Shown here: in pieces, positions 40,499 through 52,433 of the stretch | Numbering within the stretch: position 1 is the first letter of the stretch | How the letters are laid out: each line of letters starts with the position of its first letter | Assembly (NCBI GenBank): GCA_963575645.1 | Contig: OY754465.1 | Location: 32,065,501 to 32,129,500, forward strand | Direction: 5' to 3' | Length of the DNA stretch: 64,000 nucleotides | From: Xanthostigma xanthostigma | Lineage: Eukaryota > Arthropoda > Insecta > Raphidioptera > Raphidiidae | Program-made: the position numbers and the translations under genes | Notes under the pieces: model-generated | Database searches by the model: none | Told to the model about the DNA's origin: nothing | What the model saw: the letters and a program-made list of their open reading frames with translations, nothing else

Positions 40499-42966
40499 TT
40501 TGTAAAATAAAGCAATTTTGCCTATAAGGACTCATTTGCACGCAATTGTCGTGAAGCATGTAAAAACTGCTTGTCTGCGTGAAAATGATAGTAAATATGC
40601 AGTTTGCATTTTCTTATGAGAGAATGATCCAAACCTGAATGTTATAGTGTAAATAGACTTACCCTCATGAAATAAAGCAATTTTGCCTATAAAGACTCAT
40701 TTGCACCTAATTGTCGTAAAGAATGTAAAAACTGCTTGTCTGCGTTAAAATAATGGTTAATATGTAGTTTGCATTTTCTTATGAGAGAATGATCCAAACC
40801 TGAATGTTATAGTGTAAATAAACCTACCTTTGTAAAATAAAGCAATTATGCCTATAAGGACTCATTTGCACGCAATTGTCGTGAAGCATGTAAAAATTGC
40901 TTGTCTGCGTTAAAATAATGGTTAATATGCAGTTTGCATTTTCTTATGAGAGAATGATCCAAACCTGAATGTTATAGTGTAAATAGACTTACCTTCATGA
41001 TATAAAGCAATTTTGCCTATAAGGACTCATTTGCCCCTAATTGTCATAAAGCATGTAAAAACTGCTTGTAGCGTTAAAATAATGGTTAATATGCAGTTTG
41101 CATTTTCTTACGAGAGAATGATCCAAACCTGAATATTATAGTGTAAATAGACTTACCTTCATGAAAAAAATCAATTTTGCCTATAAGGACTCATTTGGCC
41201 CTAATTGTCATAAAGCATGTAAAAACTGCTTGTATGCGTTAAAATAATGGTTAATATGCAGTTTGCATTTTCTTATGAGAGAATGATCCAAACCTGAATG
41301 TTATAGTGTAAATAAACCTACCTTTGTAAAATAAAGCAATTTTGCCTATAAGGACTCATTTGCACGCAATTGTCGTGAAGCATGTAAAAACTGCTTGTCT
41401 GCGTTAAAATAATGGTTAATATGCAGTTTGCATTTTCTTATGAGAGAATGATCCCAACCTGAATGTTATAGTGTAAATAGACTAACCTTCATGATATAAA
41501 GCAATTTTGCCTATAAGGACTCATTTGCCCCTAATTGTCATAAAGCATGTAAAAACTGCTTGTAGCGTTAAAATAATGGTTAATATGCAGTTTGCATTTT
41601 CTTACGAGAGAATGATCCAAACCTGAATATTATAGTGTAAATAGACTTACCTTCATGAAATAAAGCAATTTTGCCTATAAAGACTCATTTGCACCTAATT
41701 GTCATAAAGCATGTAAAAACTGCTTGTATGCGTTAAAATGATAGTAAATATTATGCAGTTTGCATTTTCTTATGAGCGAATGATCCAAACCTGAATGTTA
41801 TAGTGTAAATAGACTTACCCTCATGAAATAAAGCAATTTTGCTTATAAGGACTCATTTGCACCTAATTGTCATAAAGCTTGTAAAAACTGCTTGTATGCG
41901 TTAAAATAATAGTTAATATGCAGTTTGCATTTTCTTATGAGAGAATGATCCAAACCTGAATGTTATAGTGAAAATAGACTTACCTTTTTAAAATAAAGCA
42001 ATTTTGCCTATAAGGACTCATTTGCACCTAATTGTCGTAAAGCATGTAAAAACTGCTTGTCTGCGTTAAAATAATGGTTAATATGCAGTTTGCATTTTCT
42101 TATGAGAGAATGATTCAAACCTAAAAGTTATAGTGTAAATAGACTTACCCTCATGAAATAAAGCAGTTTTGCCTATAAAGACTCATTTGCACCTAATTGT
42201 CGTAATGCATGTAAAAACTGCTTGTCTGCGTTAAAATAATGGTTAATATGCAGTTTGCATTTTCTTTTGAGAGAATGATCCAAACCTGAATGTTATAGTG
42301 TAAATAGACTTACCCTCATGAAATAAAGCAATTTTGCCTATAAAGACTCATTTGCACCTAACTGTCGTAAAGCATGTATAAACTGCTTGTCTGCGTTTAA
42401 ATAGTGGTTAATATGCAGTTTGCATTTTCTTATGAGAGAATGATCCAAACCTGAATGTTATAGTGTAAATAGACTTACCTTCATAAAATAAAGCAATTTT
42501 GCCTATAAGGACTCATTTGCCCCTAATTGTCATAAAGCATGTAAAAACTGCTTGTATGCGTTAAAATAATGGTTAATGTGCAGTTTGCATTTTCTTATGA
42601 GAGAATGATCCAAACCTGAATGTTATAGTGTAAATAGACTTACCTTTGTAAAATAAAGCAATTTTGCCTATAAGGACTCATTTGCACGCAATTGTCGTGA
42701 AGCATGTAAAAACTGCTTGTCTTCGTGAAAATGATAGTAAATATGCAGTTTGCATTTTCTTATGAGAGAATGATCCAAACCTGAATGTTATGGTGTAAAT
42801 AGACTTACCCTCATGAAATAAAGCAATTTTGCCTATAAAGACTCATTTGCACCTAATTGTCGTAAAGCATGTAAAAACTGCTTGTCTGCGTTAAAATAAT
42901 GGTTAATATGCAGTTTGCATTTTCTTATGAGAGAATGATCCAAACCTGAATGTTATAGTGTAAATA
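40499..42966 (+). repeat. Block copied from the 4.2-6.7 kb part of the large unit
   Basis: It matches 4231-6695 at offset 36268, which becomes 36271 after a 3-bp insertion at about 41749. Markers are AAGAATG at 40719 against 4451, the GAAAAAAATC run near 41162 against 4894, and GATTCAAACC at 42112 against 5841. The right edge is at 42967, where TAAATAAACTC replaces TAAATAGAC. The offset is 220 monomers less 32 bp. More private point changes are seen here than between copies A and B. Confidence 0.82.
41708..41875 (+). repeat. 168-bp monomer with 3-bp insertion before the dyad
   Basis: TAGTAAATATTATGCAG replaces TAGTAAATATGCAG. The counterpart near 5466 lacks the insertion, so it arose after this block was copied. 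It raises the offset from 36268 to 36271. Confidence 0.9.
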
Positions 42967-44838
42967 AACTCACCTTTGTAAAATAAAGCAATTTTGTCTA
43001 TAAGGACTCATTTGCACGCAATTGTCGTGAAGCATGTAAAAACTGCTTGTCTGCGTTAAAATAATGGTTAATATGCAGTTTGCATTTTCTTATGAGAGAA
43101 TGATCCAAACCTGAATGTTATAGTGTAAATAGACTTACCTTTATGATATAAAGCAATTTTGCCTATAAGGACTCATTTGCCCTTAATTGTCATAAAGCAT
43201 GTAAAAACTGCTTGTAGCGTTTAAATAATGGTTAATATGCAGTTTGCATTTTCTTATGAGAGAATGATCCAAACCTGAATATTATAGTGTAAATAGACTT
43301 ACCTTCATGAAATAAAGCAATTTTGCCTATAAGGACTTATTTGGCCCTAATTGTCATAAAGCATGTAAAAACTGCTTGTATGCGTTAAAATAATAGTTAA
43401 TATGCAGTTTGCATTTTCTTATGAGAGAATGATCTAAACCTGAGTGTTATAGTTTAAGTAAACTTACCTTTGTAAAATAAAGCAATTTTGCCTATAAGGA
43501 CTCATTTGCACCTAATTGTCGTAAAGCATGTAAAAACTGCTTGTCTGCGTTAAAATAATGGTTAATATGCAGTTTGCATTTTCTTATGAGAGAATGATCC
43601 AAACCTGAATATAATAGTGTAAATAGTTATAACTTCATGAAATAAAGCAATTTTGCCTATAATGACTCATTTGCCCCTAATTGTCATAAAGCATGTAAAA
43701 ACTGCTTGTCTGCGTTAAAATAATGTTTAAAATGCAGTTTGCATTTTCTTATGAGAGAATGATCCAAACCTGAATGTTATAGTGTAAATAGACTAACCTT
43801 CATGAAATAAAGCAATTTTGCCTATAAGGACTCATTTGCCCCTAATTGTCATAAAGCATGTAAAAACTGCTTGTATGCGTTAAAATAATGGTTAATATGC
43901 AGTTTGCATTTTCTTATGAGAGAATGATCCAAACCTGAATGTTATAGTGTAAATAGACTTACCTTTGTAAAATAAAGCAATTTTGCCTATAAGGACTCAT
44001 TAGCACGCAATTGTCGTGAAGCATGTAAAAACTGCTTGTCTGCGTGAAAATGATAGTAAATATGCAGTTTGCATTTTCTTATGAGAGAATGATCCAAACC
44101 TGAATGTTATAGTGTAAATAGACTTACCCTCATAAATAAGGCAATTTTGCCTATAAAGACTCATTTGCACCTAATTGTCGTAAAGCATGTAAAAACTGCT
44201 TGTCTGCGTTAAAAAAATGGTTAATATGCAGTTTGCATTTTCTTATGAGAGAATGATCCAAACCTGAATGTTATAGTGTAAATAAACTTACCTGTGTAAA
44301 ATAAAGCAATTTTGCCTATAAGGACTCATTTGCACGCAATTGTCGTGAAGCATGTAAAAACTTCTTGTCTGCGTTAAAATAATGGTTAATATGCAGTTTG
44401 CATTTTCTTATGAGAGAATGATCCAAACCTGAATGTTATAGTGTAAATAGACTTACCCTCATGATATAAAGCAATTTTGCCTATAAGGACTCATTTGCCC
44501 CTAATTGTCATAAAGCATGTAAAAACTGCTTGTATGCGTTAAAATAATGGTTAATATGCAGTTTGCATTTTCTTATGAGAGAATGATCCAAACCTGAATG
44601 TTATAGTGTAAATAGATTTACCTTCATGAAATAAAGCAATTTTGCCTATAAAGACTCATTTGCACCTAATTGTCATAAAGCATGTAAAAACTGCTTGTAT
44701 GCGTTACAATGATGGTAAATATGCAGTTTGCATTTTCTTATGAGCGAATGATCCAAACCTGAATGTTATAGTGTAAATAGACTTACCCTCATGAAATAAA
44801 GCATATTTGCTTATAAGGACTCATTTGCACCTAATTGT
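42967..44838 (+). repeat. Block copied from the 14.1-16.0 kb part of the large unit
   Basis: From AACTCACC at 42967 the sequence follows 14116 onward at offset 28851, through the GAATATAATAG...TTATAAC monomer, the CATTAGCACGC monomer and the CCTGTG monomer, to the TTACAATGATGG monomer near 44710. It departs after GCATATTTGCTTATAAGG, where GTCGTAAAG replaces GTCATAAAGCTT. An unusual CATAAATAAGGC at about 44131 shows a local base loss and substitution. Confidence 0.75.
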
Positions 44839-46493
44839 CGTAAAGCATGTAAAAACTGCTTGTCTGCGTTTAAATAATGGTTAATATGCAGTTTGCATTT
44901 TCTTATGAGAGAATGATCCAAACCTGAATGTTATGGTGTAAATAGACTTACCTTCATGAAATAAAGCAATTTTGCCTATAAGGACTCATTTGCCTCTAAT
45001 TGTCATAAAGCATGTAAAAACTGGTTGTATGCGTTAAAATAATAGTTAATATGCAGTTTGCATTTTCTTATGAGAGAATGATCCAAACCTGAATGTTATA
45101 GTGAAAATAGACTTACCTTTGTAAAATAAAGCAATTTTGCCTATAAGGACTCATTTGCATCTAATTGTCGTAAAGCATGTAAAAACTGCTTGTCTGCGTT
45201 TAAATAATGGTTAATATGCAGTTTGCATTTTCTTATGAGAGAATTATCCAAACCTGAATGTTATAGTGTAAATAGACTTACCTTCATAAAATAAAGCAAT
45301 TTTGCCTATAAGGACTCATTTGCACGCAATTGTCGTGAAGCATGTAAAAACTGCTTGTCTGCGTTAAAATAATGGTTAATATGCAGTTTGCATTTTCTTA
45401 TGAGAGAATGATCCAAACCTGAATATAATAGTGTAAATAGTTATAACTTCATGAAATAAAGCAATTTTGCCTATAATGACTCATTTGCCCCTAATTGTCA
45501 TAAAGCATGTAAAAACTGCTTGTCTGCGTTAAAATAATGTTTAAAATGCAGTTTGCATTTTCTTATGAGAGAATGATCCAAACCTGAATGTTATAGTGTA
45601 AATAGACTTACCTTCATGAAATAAAGCAATTTTGCCTATAAGGACTCATTTGGCCCTAATTGTCATAAAGCATGTAAAAACTGCTTGTATGCGTTAAAAT
45701 AATGGTTAATATGCAGTTTGCATTTTCTTATGAGAGAATGATCCAAACCTGAATGTTATAGTGTAAATAGACTTACCTTCATGAAATAAAGCAATTTTGC
45801 CTATAAAGATTCATTTGCACCTAATTGTCATAAAGCATGTAAAAACTGCTTGTATGCGTTACAATGATAGTAAATATGCAGTTTGCATTTTCTTATGAGC
45901 GAATGATCCAAACCTGAATGTTATAGTGTAAATAGACTTACCCTCATGAAATAAAGCAAATTTGCTTATAAGGACTCATTTGCACCTAATTGTCATAAAG
46001 CTTGTAAAAACTGCTTGTATGCGTTAAAATAATGGTTAATATGCAGTTTGCATTTTCTTATGAGAGAATGATCCAAACCTGAATATTATAGTGTAAATAG
46101 ACTTACCTTCATGAAATAAAGCAATTTTGCCTATAAGGACTCATTTGGCCCTAATTGTCATAAAGCATGTAAAAACTGCTTGTATGCGTTAAAATAATGG
46201 TTAATATGCAGTTTGCATTTTCTTATGAGAGAATGATCCAAACCTGAATGTTATAGTGAAAATAAACTTACCTGTGTAAAATAAAGCAATTTTGCCTATA
46301 AGGACTCATTTGCACGCAATTGTCGTGAAGCATGTAAAAACTGCTTGTCTGCGTTAAAATAATGGTTAATATGCAGTTTGCATTTTCTTATGAGAGAATG
46401 ATCCAAACCTGAATGTTATAGTGTAAATAGACTTACCTTCATGATATAAAGCAATTTTGCCTATAAGGACTCATTTGCCCCTAATTGTCATAA

Positions 46494-46660
46494 AGCATGT
46501 AAAAACTGCTTGTAGCGTTAAAATAATGGTTAAAAATATGCAGTTTGCATTTTCTTATGAGAGAATGATACAAACCTGAATGTTATAGTGAAAATAGACT
46601 TACCTTTGTAAAATAAAGCAATTTTGCCTATAAGGACTCATTTGCATCTAATTGTCGTAA
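46494..46660 (+). repeat. 167-bp monomer with 3-bp insertion before the dyad
   Basis: A TAGCG-type monomer (normally 164 bp) with GGTTAAAAATATGCAG in place of GGTTAATATGCAG. The insertion is at the same place as in the 41708 monomer but has a different sequence. The following GAATGATACAAACC is also unusual. Confidence 0.88.
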
Positions 46661-47819
46661 AGCATGTAAAAACTGCTTGTCTGCGTTTAAATAATGGTTA
46701 ATATGCAGTTTGCATTTTCTTATGAGAGAATGATCCAAACCTGAATGTTATAGTGTAAATAGACTTACCTTCATAAAATAAAGCAATTTTGCCTATAAGG
46801 ACTCATTTGCCCCTAATTGTCATAAAGCATGTAAAAACTGCTTGTATGCGTTAAAATAATGGTTAATATGCAGTTTGCATTTTCTTATGAGAGAATGTTC
46901 CAAACCTGAATGTTATAGTGTAAATAAACTCACCTTTGTAAAATAAAGCAATTTTGCCTATAAGGACTCATTTGCACGCAATTGTCGTGAAGCATGTAAA
47001 AACTGCTTGTCTGCGTTAAAATAATGGTTAATATGCAGTTTGCATTTTCTTATGAGAGAATGATCCAAACCTGAATGTTATAGTGTAAATAGACTGACCT
47101 TCATGATATAAAGCAATTTTGCCTATAAGGACTCATTTGCCCTTAATTGTCATAAAGCATGTAAAAACTGCTTGTAGCGTTAAAATAATGGTTAATATGC
47201 AGTTTGCATTTTCTTATGAGAGAATGATCCAAACCTGATTATTATAGTGTAAATAGACTTACCTTCATGAAATAAAGCAATTTTGCCTATAAGGACTCAT
47301 TTGGCCCTAATTGTCATAAAGCATGTAAAAACTGCTTGTATGCGTTAAAATAATAGTTAATATGCAGTTTGCATTTTCTTATGAGAGAATGATCTAAACC
47401 TGAGTGTTATAGTTTAAGTAAACTTACCTTTGTAAAATAAAGCAATTTTGCCTATAAGGACTCATTTGCACCTAATTGTCGTAAAGCATGTAAAAACTGC
47501 TTGTCTGCGTTCAAATAATGGTTTATATGCAGTTTGCATTTTCTTATGAGAGAATGATCCAAACCTGAATGTTATAGTGTAAATAGACTTACCTTTGTAA
47601 AATAAAGCAATTTTGCCTATAAGGACTCATTAGCACGCAATTGTCGTGAAGCATGTAAAAACTGCTTGTCTGCGTGAAAATGATAGTAAATATGCAGTTT
47701 GCATTTTCTTATGAGAGAATGATCCAAACCTGAATGTTATAGTGTAAATAGACTTACCCTCATGATACAAAGCAATTTTGCCTATAAGGACTCATTTGCC
47801 CCTAATTGTCATAAAGCAT

Positions 47820-48745
47820 GTAAAAACTGCTTGTAGCGTTAAAATAATGGTTAATATGCAGTTTTCATTTTCTTATGAGAGAATGATCCAAACCTGAATA
47901 TTATAATGTAAATAGACTTACCTTCATGAAATAAAGCAATTTTGCCTATAAGGACTCATTTGGCCCTAATTGTCATAAAGCATGTAAAAACTGCTTGTAT
48001 GCGTTAAAATAATGGTTAATATGCAGTTTGCATTTTCTTATGAGAGAATGATCCAAACCTGAATGTTATAGTGTAAATAGATTTACCTTCATGAAATAAA
48101 GCAATTTTGCCTATAAAGACTCATTTGCACCTAATTGTCATAAAGCATGTAAAAACTGCTTGTATGCGTTACAATGATAGTAAATATGCAGTTTGCATTT
48201 TCTTATGAGCGAATGATCCAAACCTGAATGTTATAGTGTAAATAGACTTACCCTCATGAAATAAAGCAAATTTGCTTATAAGGACTCATTTGCACCTAAT
48301 TGTCATAAAGCTTGTAAAAACTGCTTGTATGCGTTAAAATAATAGTTAATATGCAGTTTGCATTTTCTTATGAGAGAATGATCCAAACCTGAATGTAATA
48401 GTGAAAATAGACTTACCTTTGTAAAATAAAGCAATTTTGCCTATAAGGACTCATTTGCACCTAATTGTCGTAAAGCATGTAAAAACTGCTTGTCTGCGTT
48501 TAAATAATGGTTAATATGCAGTTTGCATTTTCTTATGAGAGAATGATCCAAACCTGAATGTTATAGTGTAAATAGACTTACCTTCATAAAATAAAGCAAT
48601 TTTGCCTATAAGGACTAATTTGCCCCTAATTGTCATAAAGCATGTAAAAACTGCTTGTATGCGTTAAAATAATAGTTAATATGCAGTTTGCATTTTCTTA
48701 TGAGAGAATGATCCAAACCTGAATGTTATAGTGAAAATAGACTTA
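47820..48745 (+). repeat. 0.93-kb duplicated block, left copy
   Basis: It matches 49138-50063 at offset 1318 (eight monomers less 2 bp). The shared order is a TAGCG-type monomer, GGCCC, GATTTACC, TTACAATGATAG with GAGCGAATG, GCAAATTTGC, AGCTTGTAAAAAC and GTGAAAATAG. Several base differences separate the copies, such as TTTTCATTTTC near 47862 in this copy only. Confidence 0.7.
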
Positions 48746-49137
48746 CCTTCATGATATAAAGCAATTTTGCCTATAAGGACTCATTTGCCCCTAATTGTCA
48801 TAAAGCATGTAAAAACTGCTTGTAGCGTTAAAATAATGGTTAATATGCAGTTTGCATTTTCTTATGAGAGAATGATCCAAACCTGAATATTATAGTGTAA
48901 ATAGTTATAACTTAATGAAATAAAGCAATTTTGCCTATAAGGACTCATTTGCCCCTAATTGTCATAGTGCATGTAAAAACTGCTTGTATGCGTTAAAATA
49001 ATGGTTAATATGCAGTTTGCATTTTCTTATGAGAGAATTATCCAAACCTGAATGTTATAGTGTAAATAGACTTACCTTTGTAAAATAAAGCAATTTTGCC
49101 TATAAGGACTCATTTGCCCCTAATTGTCATATAGCAT

Positions 49138-50063
49138 GTAAAAACTGCTTGTAGCTTTAAAATAATGGTTAATATGCAGTTTGCATTTTCTTATGAGAGA
49201 ATGATCCAAACCTGAATATTATAGTGTAAATAGACTTACCTTCATGAAATAAAGCAATTTTGCCTATAAGGACTCATTTGGCCCTAATTGTCATAAAGCA
49301 TGTAAAAACTGGTTGTATGCGTTAAAATAATGGTTAATATGCAGTTTGCATTTTCTTATGAGAGAATGATCCAAACCTGAATGTTATAGTGTAAATAGAT
49401 TTACCTTCATGAAATAAAGCAATTTTGCCTATAAAGACTCATTTGCACCTAATTGTCATAAAGCATGTAAAAACTGCTTGTATGCGTTACAATGATAGTA
49501 AATATGCAGTTTGCATTTTCTTATGAGCGAATGATCCAAACCTGAATTTTATAGTGTAAATAGACTTACCCTCATGAAATAAAGCAAATTTGCTTATAAG
49601 GACTCATTTGCACCTAATTGTCATAAAGCTTGTAAAAACTGCTTGTATGCGTTAAAATAATAGTTAATATGCAGTTTGCATTTTCTTATGAGAGAATGAT
49701 CCAAACCTGAATGTTATAGTGAAAATAGACTTACCTTTGTAAAATAAAGCAATTTTGCCTATAAGGACTCATTTGCACCTAATTGTCGTAAAGCATGTAA
49801 AAACTGCTTGTCTGCGTTTAAATAATAATTAATATGCAGTTTGCATTTTCTTATGAGAGAATGATCCAAACCTGAATGTTATAGTGTAAATAGACTTACC
49901 TTCATGAAATAAAGCAATTTTGCCTATAAGGACTCATTTGCCCCTAATTGTCATAAAGCATGTAAAAACTGCTTGTATCCGTTAAAATAATAGTTAATAT
50001 GCAGTTTGCATTTTCTTATGAGAGAATGATCCAAACCTGAATGTTATAGTGAAAATAGACACA
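49138..50063 (+). repeat. 0.93-kb duplicated block, right copy
   Basis: Counterpart of 47820-48745. It has its own changes, including AGCTTTAAAATAATGG near 49152, ACTGGTTGTATG near 49308, GAATTTTATAG near 49546, AATAATAATTAATATG near 49823 and TATCCGTT near 49977. The right edge is at GACACACCTTTG, where the left copy has GACTTACCTTC. Confidence 0.7.
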
Positions 50064-52265
50064 CCTTTGTAAAATAAAGCAATTTTGCCTATAAGGACTC
50101 ATTTGCATCTAATTGTCGTAAAGCATGTAAAAACTGCTTGTCTGCGTTTAAATAATGGTTAATATGCAGTTTGCATTTTCTTATGAGAGAATGATCCAAA
50201 CCTGAATGTTATAGTGTAAATAGACTTACCTTCATAAAATAAAGCAATTTTGCCTATAAGGACTCATTTGCACGCAATTGTCGTGAAGCATGTAAAAACT
50301 GCTTGTCTGCGTTAAAATAATGGTTAATATGCAGTTTGCATTTTCTTATGAGAGAATGATCCAAACCTGAATGTTATAGTGTAAATAGACATACCTTCAT
50401 GATATAAAGCAATTTTGCCTATAAGGACTCATTTGCCCCTAATTGTCATTAAGCATGTAAAAACTGCTTGTAGCGTTAAAATAATGGTTAATATGCAGTT
50501 TGCATTTTCTTATGAGAGAATGATCCAAACCTGAATATTATAGTGTAAATAGACTTACCTTTATGAAATAAAGCAATTTTGCTTATAAGGACTCATTTAT
50601 CCCTAATTGTCATAAAGCATGTAAAAACTGCTTGTATGCGTTAAAATAATGGTTAATATGCAGTTTGCATTTTCTTATGAGAGAATTATCCAAACCTGAA
50701 TGTTATAGTGTAAATAGACTTACCCTCATGAAATTAAGCAATTTTGTGTATAAGGACTCATTTGCACCTAATTGTCATAAAGCTTGTTAAAACTGCTTGT
50801 ATGCGTTAAAATAATAGTTAATATGCAGTTTGCATTTTCTTATGAGAGAATGATCCAAACCTGAATGTTATAGTGAAAATAGACTTACCTTTGTAAAATA
50901 AAGCAATTTTGCCTATGAGACCTCATTTGCACGCAATTGTCGTGAAGCATGTAAAAACTGCTTGTCTGCGTTAAAATAATGGTTAATATGCAGTTTGCAT
51001 TTTCTTATGAGAGAATGATCCAAACGTGAATATAATGGTGTAAATAGTTATACCTTCATGAAATAAAGCAATTTTGCCTATAAGAACTCATTTGCACGCA
51101 ATTGTCGTGAAGCATATAAAAACTGCTTGTCTGCGTTAAAATAATGGTTAATATGCAGTTTGCATTATCTAATGAGAGAATGATCCAAACCTGAATGTTA
51201 TAGTGAAAGTAAACTTACCTTTGTGAAATAAAACAATTTTGCCTTTAAGGACTTATTTGCAGATAAATGTCGTAAAACATGTAAAAACTGCTTGTCTGCG
51301 TGAAAATGATAGTAAATATGCAGTTATCATTTTCTTATGAGAGAATGATCCAAACCTAAATGTTATAGTGCAAATAGACTTACCTTCATGAAATAAAGCA
51401 ATTTTGCCTATAAGGACTAATTTGCACCTAATTGTCGTAAAGCATGTAAAAACTGATTGTCTGCGTTAAAATGATAGTAAATGTGCAGTTTGCATTTTCT
51501 TATAAGAGAATGATCCAAACCTGAATGTTATAGTGAAAATTGACTTACCTTTGTAAAATAAAGCAATTTTGCCTATAAGGACTCATTTGCACGCAATTGT
51601 CGTGAAGCATGTAAAAACTGCTTGTCTGCGATAAAATAATGGTTAATATGCAGTTTGCATTTTCTTATGAGAGAATAATCCAAACCTGAATGTTATAATG
51701 AAAGTAGACTCTCCTTTATGAAATAAAACAATTTTGCCTTTAAGGACTAATTTGCACCTAATTGTCGTAAATCATGTAAAAACTGCTTGTATGCGTTAAA
51801 ATAATGGTTAATATGCAGTTTGCATTTTCTTATGAGAGAATGATCCAAACCGGAATGTTATAGTGTAAATAGACTTACCTTTGTAAAATAAAGCAATTTT
51901 GCCTATAAGGACTCATTTGCACGCAATTGTCGTGAAGCATGTAAAAACTGCTTGTCTGCGTTAAAATAATGGTTAATATGCAGTTTGCATTTTCTTATGA
52001 GAGAATGTTCCAAACCTGAATGTTATAGTGTAAATAGACTTACCCTTATGAAATAAAGCAATTTTGCCTATAAAGACTCATTTGCACCTAATTGTCGTAA
52101 AGCATGTAAAAACTGCTTGTCTGCGTTTTAATAATGGTATATATGCAGTTTGCATTTTCTTATGAGAGAATGATCTAAACCTAAATGTTATAGTGTAAAT
52201 AGACTTACCTTTGTAAAATAAAGCAATTTTGCCTATAAGGAAACATTTGCACGCAATTGTCGTGA

Positions 52266-52433
52266 AGCATGTAAAAACAGCTTGTCTGCGTTAAAATAAT
52301 GTTTAATATTATGCAGTTTGCATTTTCTTATGAGAAAATGATCCAAACCTGAATGTTATAGTGTAAATAGACTAGCCTTCATTAAATAAAGCAATTTTGC
52401 CTATAAGGACTCATTTGCTCCTAATTGTCATAA
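52266..52433 (+). repeat. 168-bp monomer with 3-bp insertion before the dyad
   Basis: TGTTTAATATTATGCAG replaces TGTTTAATATGCAG. It carries AAACAGCTTG in its first patch and TTCATTAAAT in the second. The copy in the second 7.5-kb repeat is at 59800-59967. Confidence 0.9.

Larger units (their letters stand above)
44839..50973 (+). repeat. Mosaic satellite region without a clear long repeat unit
   Basis: The monomers belong to the haplotypes seen in the first 44.8 kb, but their order no longer follows the 22-kb unit for more than a few monomers. The cassette of a TTACAATGATAG monomer followed by GCAAATTTGC and AGCTTGTAAAAAC recurs with its ACAATGATAG at 45861, 48171 and 49489, at spacings of 2310 (14 monomers) and 1318 bp. 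Private variants become more frequent toward the right, for example GAGAATTATCC near 50686, AAATTAAGC with TTTTGTGTAT near 50735, AGCTTGTTAAAAC near 50782 and CCTATGAGACC near 50914. Confidence 0.7.
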
